Positions 1 through 12,100 of a stretch of 64,000 bases of DNA are shown here, piece after piece; position 1 is the stretch's first letter; each line of letters opens with the position of its first letter. Source of the stretch: Mangifera indica (Eukaryota; Streptophyta; Magnoliopsida; Sapindales; Anacardiaceae); assembly GCF_011075055.1 (NCBI RefSeq), contig NC_058143.1, forward strand, positions 17,868,930 to 17,932,929, written 5' to 3'. Below the pieces are notes generated by a model. It was not told where the DNA came from, searched no databases, and saw nothing but the letters and a program-made list of their open reading frames with translations. A program made the position numbers and the translations under genes.

Positions 1-1157
1 ATAAAAAAATTTAATGATAATTAGTATATAGATTATAAGATTTTGAATTTTTTAAAACCCACAAATATAACCTTCAAAATGTATTAAAATTTAAATTAAA
101 AATAGCCTTCTAACTTTTAAAAAACTATTAAGAGTACAAAATTATATAAATTTGGATAAAAAAGCTCATAATTTTCGTGGTAGGCTTCTAATCTCCTACA
201 ACTATTTCTTCAAAATCCTACTAATTGAGGTGTTTGATTAAGAAATCGATGTAGTTTTGATTTGCAAGTATGAGATTTTGCCGTTGTGAAATTCAATTGT
301 TGACATGAATGAAGAACACGTATCCAGTGAAGTGGTGACTAATACGGGTCAAAGGCTCGGGTGCATCAGAATTCAAAGCATGTAGAAATATTATACGTCG
401 GTCCTAGATGTGGACTTAGATTTGAAAGATCTACAGATGAGCGATGATGACCAGTCCATTGTATGTAGCCCTTCTGATTTCTGAACCCAGAGAAACCACT
501 GCTCATGTACGGTATCATTGTATCATAAAAATCATACAGTCTTCCGCATCAGTGCTGTGCCATTGCTTCCAAGCCATTAAATCAGTTCGGATTATTATGC
601 TAATTATAACTTAATATGAGTGATTAAACTTTGTTTACAGTTTCATGAATTTTTCATTATTTAAAATGTTAAGGCCCTACACAGATACACTCGTTGAACA
701 GAGAGACGTGTATTTCAAATTTGAAATATTAATACGTAAACTTCAGTGCTATTTCTCATAAAAGAGTAATAAATAATGCCACCGTCTTATCGAATCAAAA
801 ATTCGGAAGCCTCCATTTACTCTCACGCACATGGATGATTCCATTGCCAAGCAATGGCAGCCGAATTTGCTGCCACAAAAGCTAACTCTTTCATGCAGAG
901 AGAAGATAGAATTGAAGAGAAAGGGACAAAAAAAGGAGCGCAAAATGTAAATGGATTTTGTTACGAAGGAAAAAGCCTGAAAGTTACAAATTCCAAGAAA
1001 ATAACTTCACTAGGGTTACACGATAACTTCACGTGGCGGCCTTCATCTCATCAAAGCAAACTCCATGAACAGGAACATGATATATTGATTAGAATTTTGT
1101 GATTAATTAGATTTAATTTATCATCACAAGGTTAAATAATAATACTAATGATTAATC
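1..1157. other. Intergenic region, no supported gene
   Basis: AT-rich DNA to the left of the BKI1-like gene. Open frames near 749-1102 overlap on opposite strands, show no recognisable domain or signal and have low-complexity composition, so I do not call them. The last ~50 bases (to 1157) are the probable 3' UTR of the minus-strand gene that follows. Confidence 0.5.
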
Positions 1158-2138
1158 TTAAATTTCATTACTGACCAAGCTCTTGTTCATGGAGTTCTTG
1201 CAGTGAGCAATTGCACCTTGAATTGCACTCTGCAACTCTTCCATTGTCGATGAATTTGAAGAGTAGATGCCCCCGGCGTTGCCCCCACTGATACCTGCGA
1301 ATCCACTTCGAGAGAGTATGCCTGAGTGACTTGGCGACGACCTCATCGACGATGGACAGCTTGAAACACAGCTTCTCCTTTTTGGATACCTTAAGTTTCC
1401 CGAGAAAGAGTGGGAAAATCCACTACTGCTTTCTTTCACTGTGTTTTTAGTAGATATGTTTATTTCTCTTACGGATCTCTCGGTTTTTATTACTGATCCT
1501 CCTCCCATTTTTTGCTGTTGTTTTTGAGCTAATTTCTCATACAATGGCTTCACTTTCTTCAGATATTTTCTTATCACCTCTTTGGCCGACGTGCTCATTC
1601 TTTTGACCGAAGAGCTAGCGATGTTATCTGTGTCGCGATTCTTCGAAGACTCCTTTTTGAACACGGACGAAAATCTTGCTAAAGAGAAGTACTTGTTTTT
1701 CTTGATCTGGCTTTGAAAACTCTGGCTGCCATTCAACCTTCTGAACTCGTCATCCTCGGTGACCGAACTCGGTCGTGACGAGTCACAGTCAGCAAGCAAC
1801 ACGAGGTCGCTGTTGAAGGACGAGTTGGATTCTTGAGAAGAAGCGCTACCGGTGGAGTCACGTGAGGCGGTGGTGGTTGTGTCGGAGGAGGACGAAGTGC
1901 TCGAGGAAGCTAAAAGAAGTGTACGGACCATGGAAATGCGAGGAGAAAGATGGAGAGGTAACAGCTGACCCTTGTAGAAAAGCTCGTCGGCCGGACAAAG
2001 AGTTGAAGAAGACTTGTTGCGTGGAGAGATTGAAATGGTGAATTCGAAGTCCGAGGAAGACGATGACGAGAAAGAGTGCGATGGTGAAGGCGGTAGAGTT
2101 TGAGATCTTGTTGAATCTTTCTCCCTCCTCCGCCCCAT
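1158..2138 (-). CDS. BKI1: BRI1 kinase inhibitor 1 (BKI1)-like protein
   Basis: Uninterrupted 326-residue frame from ATG at 2138 to a stop at 1158, with no intron. In Arabidopsis BKI1 sits at the plasma membrane, binds the kinase domain of the brassinosteroid receptor BRI1, and is released when phosphorylated. Visible here: a Ser-rich N-terminal half (runs at 24-29 and 78-92), a basic segment KYLKKVKPLY at 191-200 whose tyrosine (200) sits where the regulatory membrane-release tyrosine of BKI1 is expected, a Ser/Arg segment at 254-278 like the one that binds 14-3-3 proteins after phosphorylation, and a C-terminal STMEELQSAIQGAIAHCK (297-314) that matches the BRI1-interacting motif. Length fits the family (Arabidopsis ~337) and so does the lack of introns. 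A MAKR-family relative is the main alternative, but the C-terminal motif favours BKI1 itself. Function is inferred from family resemblance. Confidence 0.88.
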   Translation of the reverse strand: MGRRREKDSTRSQTLPPSPSHSFSSSSSSDFEFTISISPRNKSSSTLCPADELFYKGQLLPLHLSPRISMVRTLLLASSSTSSSSDTTTTASRDSTGSASSQESNSSFNSDLVLLADCDSSRPSSVTEDDEFRRLNGSQSFQSQIKKNKYFSLARFSSVFKKESSKNRDTDNIASSSVKRMSTSAKEVIRKYLKKVKPLYEKLAQKQQQKMGGGSVIKTERSVREINISTKNTVKESSSGFSHSFSGNLRYPKRRSCVSSCPSSMRSSPSHSGILSRSGFAGISGGNAGGIYSSNSSTMEELQSAIQGAIAHCKNSMNKSLVSNEI

Positions 2139-2155
2139 CTTTGCGGCGAAAGCAA

Positions 2156-2708
2156 AAACTGAGAGGCGAGTTAAATCGGTGCTTCCTATATTACATCGTT
2201 AGACTTAAAAAATGGATCGTATTTGTTTGACTCCACGCGCTGTAGTAGCGTATTTACACAAATGCCCCTCTTTATTAATAAATTATGGAAAAAAGCTAAA
2301 TTTATTGCTATTTTTTATAAAATACAAATTATGACCTGAAAATAGTTCCAATCATTGAATGGAATTGGAAAGTTTTTAGTAAAAACAATATATGGTTGAG
2401 ATTTTATATAAGGAAATGAAAAATAATTATTTTTCTTGTATTTTGTGTTACGTTAAATTAATGTGGGTGGTTAGAGAAATGGTGGGGGCTCTTAGAAATA
2501 GGAAGGAAGGGAAGCACATGGAGTTTGAATTGAAACGTCTCTTTCTATCTGTGTGCAAAACGGGTGACCCGTCAGGCCGTGATTACCAGCAATTAGGTGT
2601 CACGTGCTTTAAACGTGAAATGTGGGGTTGGATCATGGGTTAGAAAGGTTAACATTAATATTTTAATTAAGGTAGCTTTATTTAAGCAAAATTTATAATT
2701 AATTTCGT
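2156..2708. other. Upstream region of the BKI1-like gene, no gene
   Basis: Holds the presumed promoter of the minus-strand BKI1-like gene. I see no convincing TATA box. An 83-codon frame at 2392-2643 has no recognisable features and is not called. The region ends at the 9-bp target duplication of the next element. Confidence 0.4.
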
Positions 2709-2717
2709 TTAATTAGC

Positions 2718-3574
2718 GGCCAAAGGACTGTCCCACCCATGTTTAGGTGCTACTTCAAAATCATACCATAAGGTTTAAAAAAAACCAAAATCTACCTATT
2801 GATCAACTGAAATTAAAATGTTCAGTTAAATATAGAAATAAAATTATTATTTTATTAATAATATTAAAAAAATATAAAATTTATTATATTTTTCTCTCCT
2901 AAAATTTAAAAATTAATATTTCACCCCTCTAAAAGTTTGTAAACTTTGAAAAATCACATTTCTCCCCCAAAACTTTTGAATTTTTTTCTTCCCCTTTGGC
3001 CATTTTCTCTGATGATCTGGAAAGGACGACGACGAAGTTTGTTCACAAACAAAGAGATCTGGATCTCTTCGTCGATAAAGAACAAAGAGATATGGGCAAA
3101 AAGATTCCAAATCTCTTCGTCGACAAGGAGATTTGGACGCTTCGTCATCTCCTCGTCGACAAAGAGATATAGATCTTTTCGCCTAGATCTCGTCAATCTC
3201 TTCATCTCTGACAAAGAGATTCATTCTAGATTTGTCTACGTACGTTGACCAACGATTTAGGGTAGAGAGTGGAAGTCCTCAATGCCGGAGATGGTGACCG
3301 GAGAGGTGAAGAAAAAATTTAAGAGGAAAATATGATTTTTCAAACTTAGAAAACTTTAATTAAGAGTGAAGTTATTAGTTTTTAAAATTTAAAGGGGAAA
3401 AAATAATAAATTTTATATTTTTTAATATTATTAATAAAATAATAATTTTATCTCTTCTTTTAGCTGAGAATTTTAATGACAGTAACGTTACAAGTGAGAT
3501 TTTAAATTTTTTAAACTCTATTATATAATTTTGAAAAGACACTTAAACTTGGGTGGGATATAGTCATTTTTGCC
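2718..3574. mobile_element. Non-autonomous Mutator-type miniature element, copy A
   Basis: An 857-bp element. Its ends are inverted repeats: GGCCAAAGGACTGTCCCACC on the left, and on the right the reverse complement of GGCAAAAATGACTATATCCC. It is flanked by a perfect 9-bp duplication TTAATTAGC (2709-2717 and 3575-3583), the hallmark length for Mutator-like elements. About 280 bp of AT-rich sequence on each side are inverted copies of each other, surrounding a ~250-bp GC-richer core (3010-3300). No transposase is encoded. The same ends and arm sequences recur in copies B and H and in partial copies C, D, E, F, I and J. Confidence 0.85.
3024..3220. repeat. Core of copy A: degenerate direct repeats
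   Basis: The core contains several imperfect copies of a unit related to CTCTTCGTCGACAAAGAGAT, in both orientations, so both strands are open for ~80-100 codons. The resulting peptides are repetitive (variants of VDEEI on the minus strand). No known domain is visible. The open frames are more likely a by-product of the repeats than a gene. Confidence 0.6.
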
Positions 3575-3583
3575 TTAATTAGC

Positions 3584-4085
3584 ACAAAAAGGCCGCTGGG
3601 GTTCTCTATTTAGTAATTAGTATGGTCAGTGTTACAGTTGTACAGCCAATCCAATCCAATCCAATACCCATTTATTAATTTATTTTTATCTGGTATTAAT
3701 CAGGTTTGACCTGTTGTACAGCTGTGTTTTGCCCCAAAAGGCCAAAAGCTGTGGATTTAGTTGTCATTAATTACTCTGTAATTTGGACTAATTTAAGTAA
3801 AAACTTCGGGAAGCTTGAAGAAATGGTTGATTAAGTTTTGAAAATTAAGATGAACGCTGGTTAATGATCGTCCGCTTAGTTGTTGAAGATCTTCAGGGCC
3901 AGTGCATCGACCTTGCATGCATGCGCTGTTGAATCATAAATTTCTTCAAAGCAACCCCACAGAAGCACGGAAACCAAATCTAATACGGAAGATAGAGGAG
4001 AAGAATTCAAGTGTGTATGTCCATCATCACTGGACATGTGTAATAATTCTATTGGTCTTTTATGGCTTAATTGATATCTCGATGT
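3584..4085. other. Spacer between miniature elements
   Basis: About 500 bp of non-coding DNA with a short CAATC tandem run near 3651-3665. Frames at 3876-4105 overlap on opposite strands and run into element B; they are not supported as genes. Confidence 0.45.
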
Positions 4086-4095
4086 CACTTCTAAT

Positions 4096-4964
4096 GGCCA
4101 AATGACTATTTCCCATCTAAGGTTTGATGTTTTCTCAAGTTTCCACCTTTTAATTATAGAAACACTAAACACCCATCCATGACCGGTTAGATTTAACAAA
4201 ACTCTAACGGTGGCAAAGGTAAAATCGTCATTTTCTCTATAATATTAAAAATAAACTTAAATAGAATCTATTTTGCCCCTCTAAACTTTAAAAATTAAAA
4301 TTTTTCCCCAGTCTAAGTTTTAAAAAATCGCAGTTTCACCCTAAGGTTTCTTTTTGAAATCTCCGGCGACATCTCCGGCTCCATTGCCGACGGTCTCTCC
4401 CTCCCGAAGTATCCTCTCCTTCCGACGATCTCTTTCCTCTCATTTGGACCCCCCATCGGATCGGAGAAGCCGTGGAAGACGAAGAACTTCGTCGGGGAAG
4501 ACGAAGTTCTTCGTCTTCCCAGTCGTCGTCGTCTTCATCTTCCAACTGTGATCAGACTTAATCTTCGTCTTCATCTTCCAACTACGATGAAGAAAATGCG
4601 ATCGTCGTCGTCAAATAAGTCGCTGGGAAGACGATTTCTCTTCCCAGACGACTTATCTCTGCGTCGGATGAGTAGTGCAAGAGTTTAGGGCGGCCGTCGG
4701 TGGAAGAGAAATCGTCGGGAGGGGAAGACGGCCGGTGATGGCGCCGGAGAGATAAACTCTAGGGGGGAAATGCGATATTTTCAAACTTAGCTTAGGAAAA
4801 AAATGTTAGTTTTTAAACTTTTAGGGGGGAAATGAGATTAAATTTACCACCATTAGGGTTTTGTTAAATCTAACCAATCATGGGTGGATGTTTGGTATTT
4901 CCATAGTTAAAGAGTGAAAACTTGAGAAATCATCAAACCTTGGGTGGGAAATAGTCGTTTGGCC
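4096..4964. mobile_element. Non-autonomous Mutator-type miniature element, copy B
   Basis: An 869-bp element starting GGCCAAATGACTATTTCCCA and ending in the inverted form (...TGGGTGGGAAATAGTCGTTTGGCC). The 10-bp sequence CACTTCTAAT lies directly on both sides (4086-4095 and 4965-4974), consistent with a 9- to 10-bp Mutator-type duplication. The arms match copy A. The core (4350-4760) differs: GC-rich, with CGTCGTCGTCTTC/GAAGACGA-type runs in both orientations. No transposase frame. Confidence 0.85.
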
Positions 4965-5029
4965 CACTTCTAATTGGTTTGGATGTACTTAAGATAAGGA
5001 TGACTACCATAGGTGCTCTCAATCACAGT

Positions 5030-5316
5030 TAGGGCTGGATTCGAACCGAGCTGAGCTCGGCTCGTAGCCAGTTCGGGTTCGGCTCGGTTTATTTATGGGC
5101 GGCTCAAGCTCAACTCGACTCGATTCGAGTTCAGCTCGTTTTTGTCTCGGCTCGTTTTTTGCTCGGTTCGACTTGTTTTTTATATCAAAACGACATCGTT
5201 TTTAATATATATGAATCAAAACGACGTCGTTTTGTATAAAAAATTTAAAAAAAAAATCTATCGAGCCAATCTGAGCCAGCTCGAGCTCAAGCTGGCTCGA
5301 TTCGAATCCAGCCCTA
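5030..5316. mobile_element. hAT-type miniature element, copy 1
   Basis: A 287-bp element with inverted ends TAGGGCTGGATTCGAA / TTCGAATCCAGCCCTA, flanked by 8-bp duplications differing at one base (ATCACAGT at 5022-5029, ATCACCGT at 5317-5324). An 8-bp duplication with TAGGG ends is typical of the hAT superfamily. The interior is dense in GCTCGGCTCG/GAGCTCGAG motifs and has an 18-bp perfect palindrome CAAAACGACGTCGTTTTG at 5217-5234, with a degenerate copy just before it. It has no coding capacity. Confidence 0.85.
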
Positions 5317-5324
5317 ATCACCGT

Positions 5325-5825
5325 CTTCGTATCTATAATAGATATCAATTTTTATCTGTGTTATGGGATAAAAAAAGATTTTTCGACCCTTCTCTTTCAA
5401 TGAAGAACAATTCCATTCTCATTCACTTTCCATCTTTATTTTTATTAAAAAAAATAATCCCTTTTTCTATTATTTAACTATAATAAATAATAAAATAAAT
5501 TAAAATTAAAATTAACATATTATTTCAAATATTATAAATATTATATATAAGTTATTTTAATATGTGTAACAAAAATATAAATAAATTTAAAATATATAAA
5601 TATTTTAAAATTATAATTATATACTAGTATTTTAAGTAAAAATATTAATATAAAAAGACGAATATGTGGATGGGAATGAGGGCAAAGCAGAGAGGAGATA
5701 CATATTTCTCGGTCTCTAATTACAGAGATAGAGATCGATTAGATAAAGATAATTCGTTTTTATCTCTTCATCAGACGAATATAGTTTGTCTTGTCTTACA
5801 AAATTGATCTTATGAGAATGCCAAT
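5325..5825. other. AT-rich spacer, no gene
   Basis: Non-coding AT-rich DNA between the hAT-type element and a partial Mutator-type end. The 111-codon frame starting at 5142 runs through the hAT-type element and low-complexity sequence and is not called. Confidence 0.4.
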
Positions 5826-6132
5826 GGGAGGAGAAGATGATGATAGGAAGATTGGTCGACAACTGAAATGACATTTGGTTGCTAGAGATAAAAGAAAAGA
5901 CTATAGAGGGAAAATATAATTTTTCAAAATTAATTATAATTAATTTTTTAAATTAAGTAAAAAAATTATACAAATTTTTAGGGTTTTAGATTTAATGGAT
6001 AATCTTACTCTTATTTTTAATAAAAAATTATAATAAAAATTAATTTATGTGTAAATATTTGAATTTTAAAAATACCATATATATGTTTTTTAGAATAATC
6101 TAAAACTTGGGTGGGTAAGAGTCCTTTTGCCC
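5826..6132. mobile_element. Partial copy C of the Mutator-type family (right end)
   Basis: The right arm is recognisable: AT-rich arm sequence from about 5890, then a terminus near 6105-6132 (AAACTTGGGTGGGTAAGAGT, then CCTTTTGCCC). No matching left terminus is visible, so this is a truncated or strongly diverged copy. The left limit is approximate. Confidence 0.5.
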
Positions 6133-8200
6133 TTAATTTTTTTTTAAATCAATGCAAAAAGATTATGAAATCAAGTTCGAAGGCAACATATTTATGTTAT
6201 TTTAGTATTATCAAAAATAATAAAAAATATTTTTATCTTTTCAACGTGGTTATGCCAAAAATAACATAAATATGTTGATTCGAAGATTATGTTGATTCAA
6301 TTAGGAAAGACATTCGTATCATATCCCATTTAAAGTCTGTTATCACAATTTATAATCCATCATAGAATCCTGATTCAATTATATAGGTTCAAATTAAATC
6401 TTAACACAACCATCTTAAATTGCCATCGCAAGTGAGGTTTATATGTATAAATTGGAAAACAAATAAAGTTGTTAATTAAATATGTAAATTTGTTTTAGAT
6501 TCTATCAGAATTTTTCAATAGAGTTGTAAAAGATTTTTTTAACAAATAATATTAAAACTTTAAGTTTAGATTAATGTCTATTTTTCTAATTTATTTTTTT
6601 TGGGTGTTTGGCTATGATCTTATTTAAAAAAAAAAAAAAAGAGAGAGAAGGTTATTTAGTTGAAGTCATCTTAATTGTTTGTATGTTGTGATCCAAAAAT
6701 AAATTTATGTCTCAAAAAAAGATACAATAAATTTGTTTAGATCGTAATTCAAGACAAAATGATTTGAAAAATGCGATACAACAAAAATACAAAATTGAAG
6801 ATTAGGTTCACACACCAATGACTAAATTAAAGCATAGAGGTTCATCTAACACTTATTCTCAGTGTGCACCTATAGTTCGAGATTCGACATAGGGGGTAAA
6901 CGGGCCGTGTAAGCTCAATTCGATTATAGTCGATTTTGAAATTTAAACTAAACTTAATTATAGTCGACTTTGAATTTTCTGTTAGTCAACTCAATAAACT
7001 CACGAGTTCATGATCCGGTTTGAGTAAAATATTGATAAAATCTTAAAAATTTTATATCTTATATTTATACATTTATGTAACTCTTCACATCGGGATCCTA
7101 CCATTAAAACATCCAACATTCTAAAAACTACTATAATGTTTTTTTTTCTTTAAATAAATGCAAAATCAATCCCAAAGTGCCATAAATATTATCCAATTAC
7201 TCAAAAACTTCATAAACATAAGGTAAAAATAATCCAAATGCTTGTACATAACTAAAACAAACTAAACATCATAGAAACACCAAAACATAATCTCATAAAC
7301 AAAGTCCCACTCATGTATATTATTCAGTAAGTATAAATATCTATCATACGGTAAATAATCCCCATTTTTTCCCTTTTATATATTTTTTTATTTTCGTCAC
7401 ATAACTTTTATCTTAACCTTTTCTTATATTATATGAAATAAATCACATGTATGTCACTTAATCATATATGGTGAAGTATTTATATATTATTTTCTCTTTT
7501 CTCAACTTTATGTTAGCCAGGTAAGTTAGAACAAATATTTAACACCTTGGTTATATGAGTAACTCTCTTTAAAACCAACACATAGTATGTATGAATTGAT
7601 CCTAACATTTCTTTATAAACGCTTATTTATGTGGTGGATTGTTGCTGGCACATGGTTTGGACAATCGCCACATATGATGGTGTGAGAGTGTGATGGAAGG
7701 GTGGGTCAATGATGGCTAGTGATGGAAGTTGCAATGTGCCGATGGTGGGTGCTAGTGGCAACTGTGGTTGTGTTCGTGGCAGTGTGTTGTTGGCTTGGGA
7801 ATGGTAGTGGTTGGAATTTCATGGCGATTGTGGGTGGTCTTCATAGCAGAGAAGGGAGTTGCTTTGCTGGGATCCCACTACAATTCCAACTTGGCTGCAA
7901 AACGACGTTTCTATTAACCATGATGAAAAAAGTGGGTACAAACTGTGAGTCAATTTAAGTAGAAATATTAAAGAATAAAATTTAACATATTTCATTGGGC
8001 AGGCCTGTTATTCGGTGGGCACCAACATTTGGGCCTTGTGAAATTGGAGTCTACAACAGAAACCGTACAACATTTGGAAAATGCGGATTGGGTTAGCTAA
8101 GCCCTAAGCTTTCCTGACAAGACCAAACTTCTTACCTCACCAAACCAAACCAAACCAAACAGAAAGAAGAAAAGGAAAAGAAATACCACTGCACCACCGA
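6133..8200. other. Long non-coding interval upstream of cyclin T
   Basis: About 2 kb with no supported gene. It has a poly-A/GA tract near 6626-6648. A frame at 7719-7958 reads a cysteine- and tryptophan-rich peptide without family resemblance and is rejected. The end of the interval (ACCAAACCAAACCAAACC near 8140) precedes the probable cyclin T transcription start. Confidence 0.45.
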
Positions 8201-9103
8201 ATATTTAGATAATCGTCACAATAATTAAAGTCGTCTTTGCTTAAACAGCATAATTCATCATCTTTTTCTTTTCGTTTCTTTGACTATTTACAGGCTTCTT
8301 TCTTCTATTTTGAATCCCGATCACGGAGCTTTCTTCATCTCTTTCTCTGATAATCCGGTAACGATGACTGTCTGTTTGAATATCTTTTGATTTGTCGGAA
8401 TTATTTTAGCCAAATTTTTTTGCTGATATTTTTTTTATTGGACTTGCTATATTTCTCGCGTTTCGTGCTGCTTGGGCGTAGATCAGTTTACGCAGATCGA
8501 TGCTTATAGTTCTCTTTTCAGCTTTTAAGATGTTGATTTTTTTTTTTAATGTTATTTTCTTCTCTAAAATTATTTGCGACGTAGTAGATTGTGTTTTCGG
8601 GAAATTTATTGACAATTGTGGTTGACCTGTTTAAAGATAGATTAAATCGGAATCAACCGTATATAAAATAGTTATTGAAGCTGGTTATTTATAACTGATT
8701 TAATTTTTGACGAAGTTCTGTTTTTATTTTCCCTTCCTATATTTCATTAACGTTATTGTATTTGGTGTTATTTTGGAAACAGTTAATTTAGGGTTTTGAG
8801 ATAATATTTAGACGCAGTCCCTTGGAAAACACGAAATGGGATTCTTTTTATGGAAAGGTCGAATTTCAAAACCTTCGAACTGAAGGTGCTTCGTTTGGAT
8901 TTCTAACAAGAACAATGAATTATATCTAACTTATAATTGGATAGACCCTAAGCGTTATCAAAACTTGCAGTAACAGCATTTGATACAATTGAAAGATTGT
9001 AATCTATCATCTGGGTAAGGGATATGTGAAGATAGGTAGCGGCTTTTCTTTTTTTAATAATTAATTATTGCTATATTTTTGACCATTTCTTTGAACAGGG
9101 ACA

Positions 9104-12100
9104 ATGTCTTTTATGCGAAATTACCGGCCACAAGGAGATGGCTACCAAGATAGCCGGTGGTCCTCTTCCAATAGAAATAACTTCATCAATAATAGTAACA
9201 GGAACAAAAGTTGGAATTATAATCATGTTCAAAACTATAATGGTTTCCAGGACTACTCTGGGAGATACTGGGAACGTTTTAATAATTTTAATTATGTTCA
9301 ACCAGACAATGCACCATCATACAAGAGGAGAAAATTTTCAGCTTCATCTTGGGCAGATAGCACAATGAACTATTTGCCACAGCCCAAGCGATATGAGAGT
9401 GCTGCACCTTCAGTCTATAACTATTTGGTTCCGCCTGCTTTGAAATCTAACACTGAGGTATCTACATCAACAAGTTGTAAACGTGACCGCTCAAAATTGG
9501 ATGATGAAGAACCAGTGTTCATGTCAAGGGATGAAATTGAGAGACACTCACCTTCAAGAAAAGACGGTATTGATGCAGTACGTGAAACACATTTACGGTA
9601 TTCATATTGCGGGTTCATTCAGCAGCTTGGAAACCAGCTTGACTTGTAAGCTCTCATCTGCAGGACTTCATTTTGTGATTTTTCTTTTAGAACTATCTGA
9701 AAGGATTCTGTAACCTATTACTTGTGGTGATTATAATATTCGTATTCTGTTGTTTTCTCCCACCCTATCATATTAACAGTAATTTTATGCTACAGACCAC
9801 AGACCACTATTGGCACTGCCATGGTTTTATGTCACCGGTTTTTTGTCCGCCGATCACATGCCTGCCATGATAGATTTGTAAGTCATCCAGAAGTTTCAGT
9901 ATATGTTCTGTTATTTCTTTTCTTGGAGCCTTGTTTCCAAGAAGAATTAATCTGTGTAACTGTGTGAGAAAAAACTCATTCTACTTGTTTTATGGTTGTA
10001 GTTTCTGTTGATACATATTTTTTAATGATTTGAGTTTTACACAGTTGATTGCTACTGCTGCTCTCTTTCTTGCTGCAAAGTCTGAAGAGACACCTCGTCC
10101 TCTAAATGATGTTGTGAAAGCTTCTTCGGAAATTTACCATAAGCAGGATATTACTCTGTTGTCTTATCTGCTTCCTGTTGTGAGTGGTTTCTGAACTCCC
10201 TCTGTTTTAATATGTAAATAGAGGTTATATGAACAAGTGTTAGACAATTTTGTTTCATGGATTGACTGCTTCATTAGAGTTTCCAGCTGATTTGTTTAAC
10301 TCTTTTTATTAAATTTTTAGAATTAAAGCTGTCTTGTAATCATCTTTATCTATGCAGAACTGTTAGAAGACTCTCAAGGATTCTATTCAATTATGCATTT
10401 CAACATGCCTTCTAGCATGATGTGAACTTAAGAAAATAAGGTTTTTAGTATACTGACATGAAATAAATTTTGTATCAAACAGGACTGGTTTGAGCAGTAT
10501 CGGGAGCGAGTGACTGAGGCTGAGCAAATGATACTGACCACTCTAAATTTTGAACTAAATGTGCAACATCCATATGGTCCTCTGACATCCATTCTTAACA
10601 AATTAGGTCTTTCGCAAACTGTTTTGGTGAATGTGGCATTAAACCTTGTTAGTGAAGGGTAAGTTCACAACTTTCAATGTTTTCAATGATCCTGTAATTT
10701 TTTGAATGCTTTTATCTGACAGGTACAATGCATTTGTAATGATTACTTCAATTAGATTTACAGATGCGACTTTCTAGTACATGTTGTTCACTTTGATCCT
10801 ATACACTCTGGTCTTTTTTTTTTCACTTTTGTACTATGATTCTGATTCTGCTCTCTCCTCAGGTACCTGTTTGGTATGGATTATTTTGTAGTTGGCTGGA
10901 GTATTTCAACTAGGAACCTAATTTAGGAACAAGGAAGTGATCTTGCATCTTGATTGTGTATATCTTATATATATGGGCTAGTGGGTGTTTCAGATCACAA
11001 CCAGTTAGCCGACTGAGATTTCGGGTAGTATGGGCTTGGAGGATACACTTCCACTCTTTTATGGTTAAACTGTGTGCTAATTGTGTCAATCATTTTCTTC
11101 TTCAGAGCTGCAACTCTGCATAGTTATTCTGGCATGGGATATTGATTCTTTTGGCATGACACAATATTGCAGGGGCTACACATGATTAGCTTGCTCACGT
11201 GTTTGAATACTGTTAGCTGGCGGATTGATGTGCTGTTCATGGAAAGTTTTGTTTTTAAGGTTGAAGTTGACCTGCTGATGTATTGTTGATCACTTTAAGC
11301 GGCATAGCCTATAAACTTGGTCTGGGATAGTAAAGAAAACCGCATAAACTCTGATGCCAGCCAAATTTTACTTTTAAATTCTTCTTTTTTTGAAGTCTCA
11401 CTTTTATTTTAAAAAAAACTCTTATCTGGTATTTTTACAAACTCAAGATTTTGAACTCCAGCAACTTCTCCTCGTGCTGTTTATTCTCATTGATATATAC
11501 CAAAACCATTGATTTAAAGGAGACTAATATTCATATATTATGTTCTTGCCCACAATTGTTTTAAGGGTCTGCAGTTTTTTTATATATTAATTTACAATCG
11601 TACTATAGTTTCATTTCTGTTAAACTTTTTTGGAGAAATTAGTGTTACAAAATTTTCAAAATATTACTGGGTTTTTTAAATGAAAATTCTTGTTGTGTGT
11701 GTATATATATATGATAAAATTTTTTTCAACTCTGTACAGGGCTACTACTCTGTTTTTGGTATCTGCTTAATAGCCCAGATAGTATTTGTGTATGATAGTT
11801 TAGCCCAAAATACTGTGTATTTTTTGCTTAATTTGCTTTTTTTTTTCTTCAAAAAACCTTATATAGCACATGAAAGAACAATGTTCTGAAATAGCAGAGG
11901 GTGGGAAAGATAAAAAAATGAAGGATAAGGCATCTTTGATGAGAGAAAGAGAAAGAGGGAAAAAAAGCAGGGCCTTGTAACTAATAAAAATAATTTATTG
12001 AAAATCTTTCATCAATTTTGCTGTGGGAATATTTCAGTTAGTATTACTGTAGAACTTTCAGGTTCCTGTACCCATTACCCCTCTTCATCCGACTTATCCT

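Noticed and set aside
854..1102. 82-codon plus-strand frame
   Set aside because: No recognisable domain and an overlapping antisense frame; nothing supports transcription.
2946..3248. Overlapping 65-100-codon frames on both strands
   Set aside because: They lie in the repetitive core of Mutator-type copy A and reflect its repeat units.
4336..4551. Ser/Arg- and Asp/Glu-rich frames on both strands
   Set aside because: GC-rich core of copy B; the peptides are low-complexity translations of GAAGAC/CGTCTTC runs.
5142..5477. 111-codon frame
   Set aside because: Runs from the hAT-type element into AT-rich sequence and spans the element boundary.
7719..7958. 79-codon frame with a hydrophobic N-terminus that could pass for a secreted cysteine-containing peptide
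   Set aside because: No mature-peptide cysteine pattern, no clear promoter, and irregular composition in a non-coding stretch.
8406..8615. 69-codon minus-strand frame in the cyclin T leader intron
   Set aside because: Lysine/isoleucine-rich translation of T-rich intron sequence with no other support.
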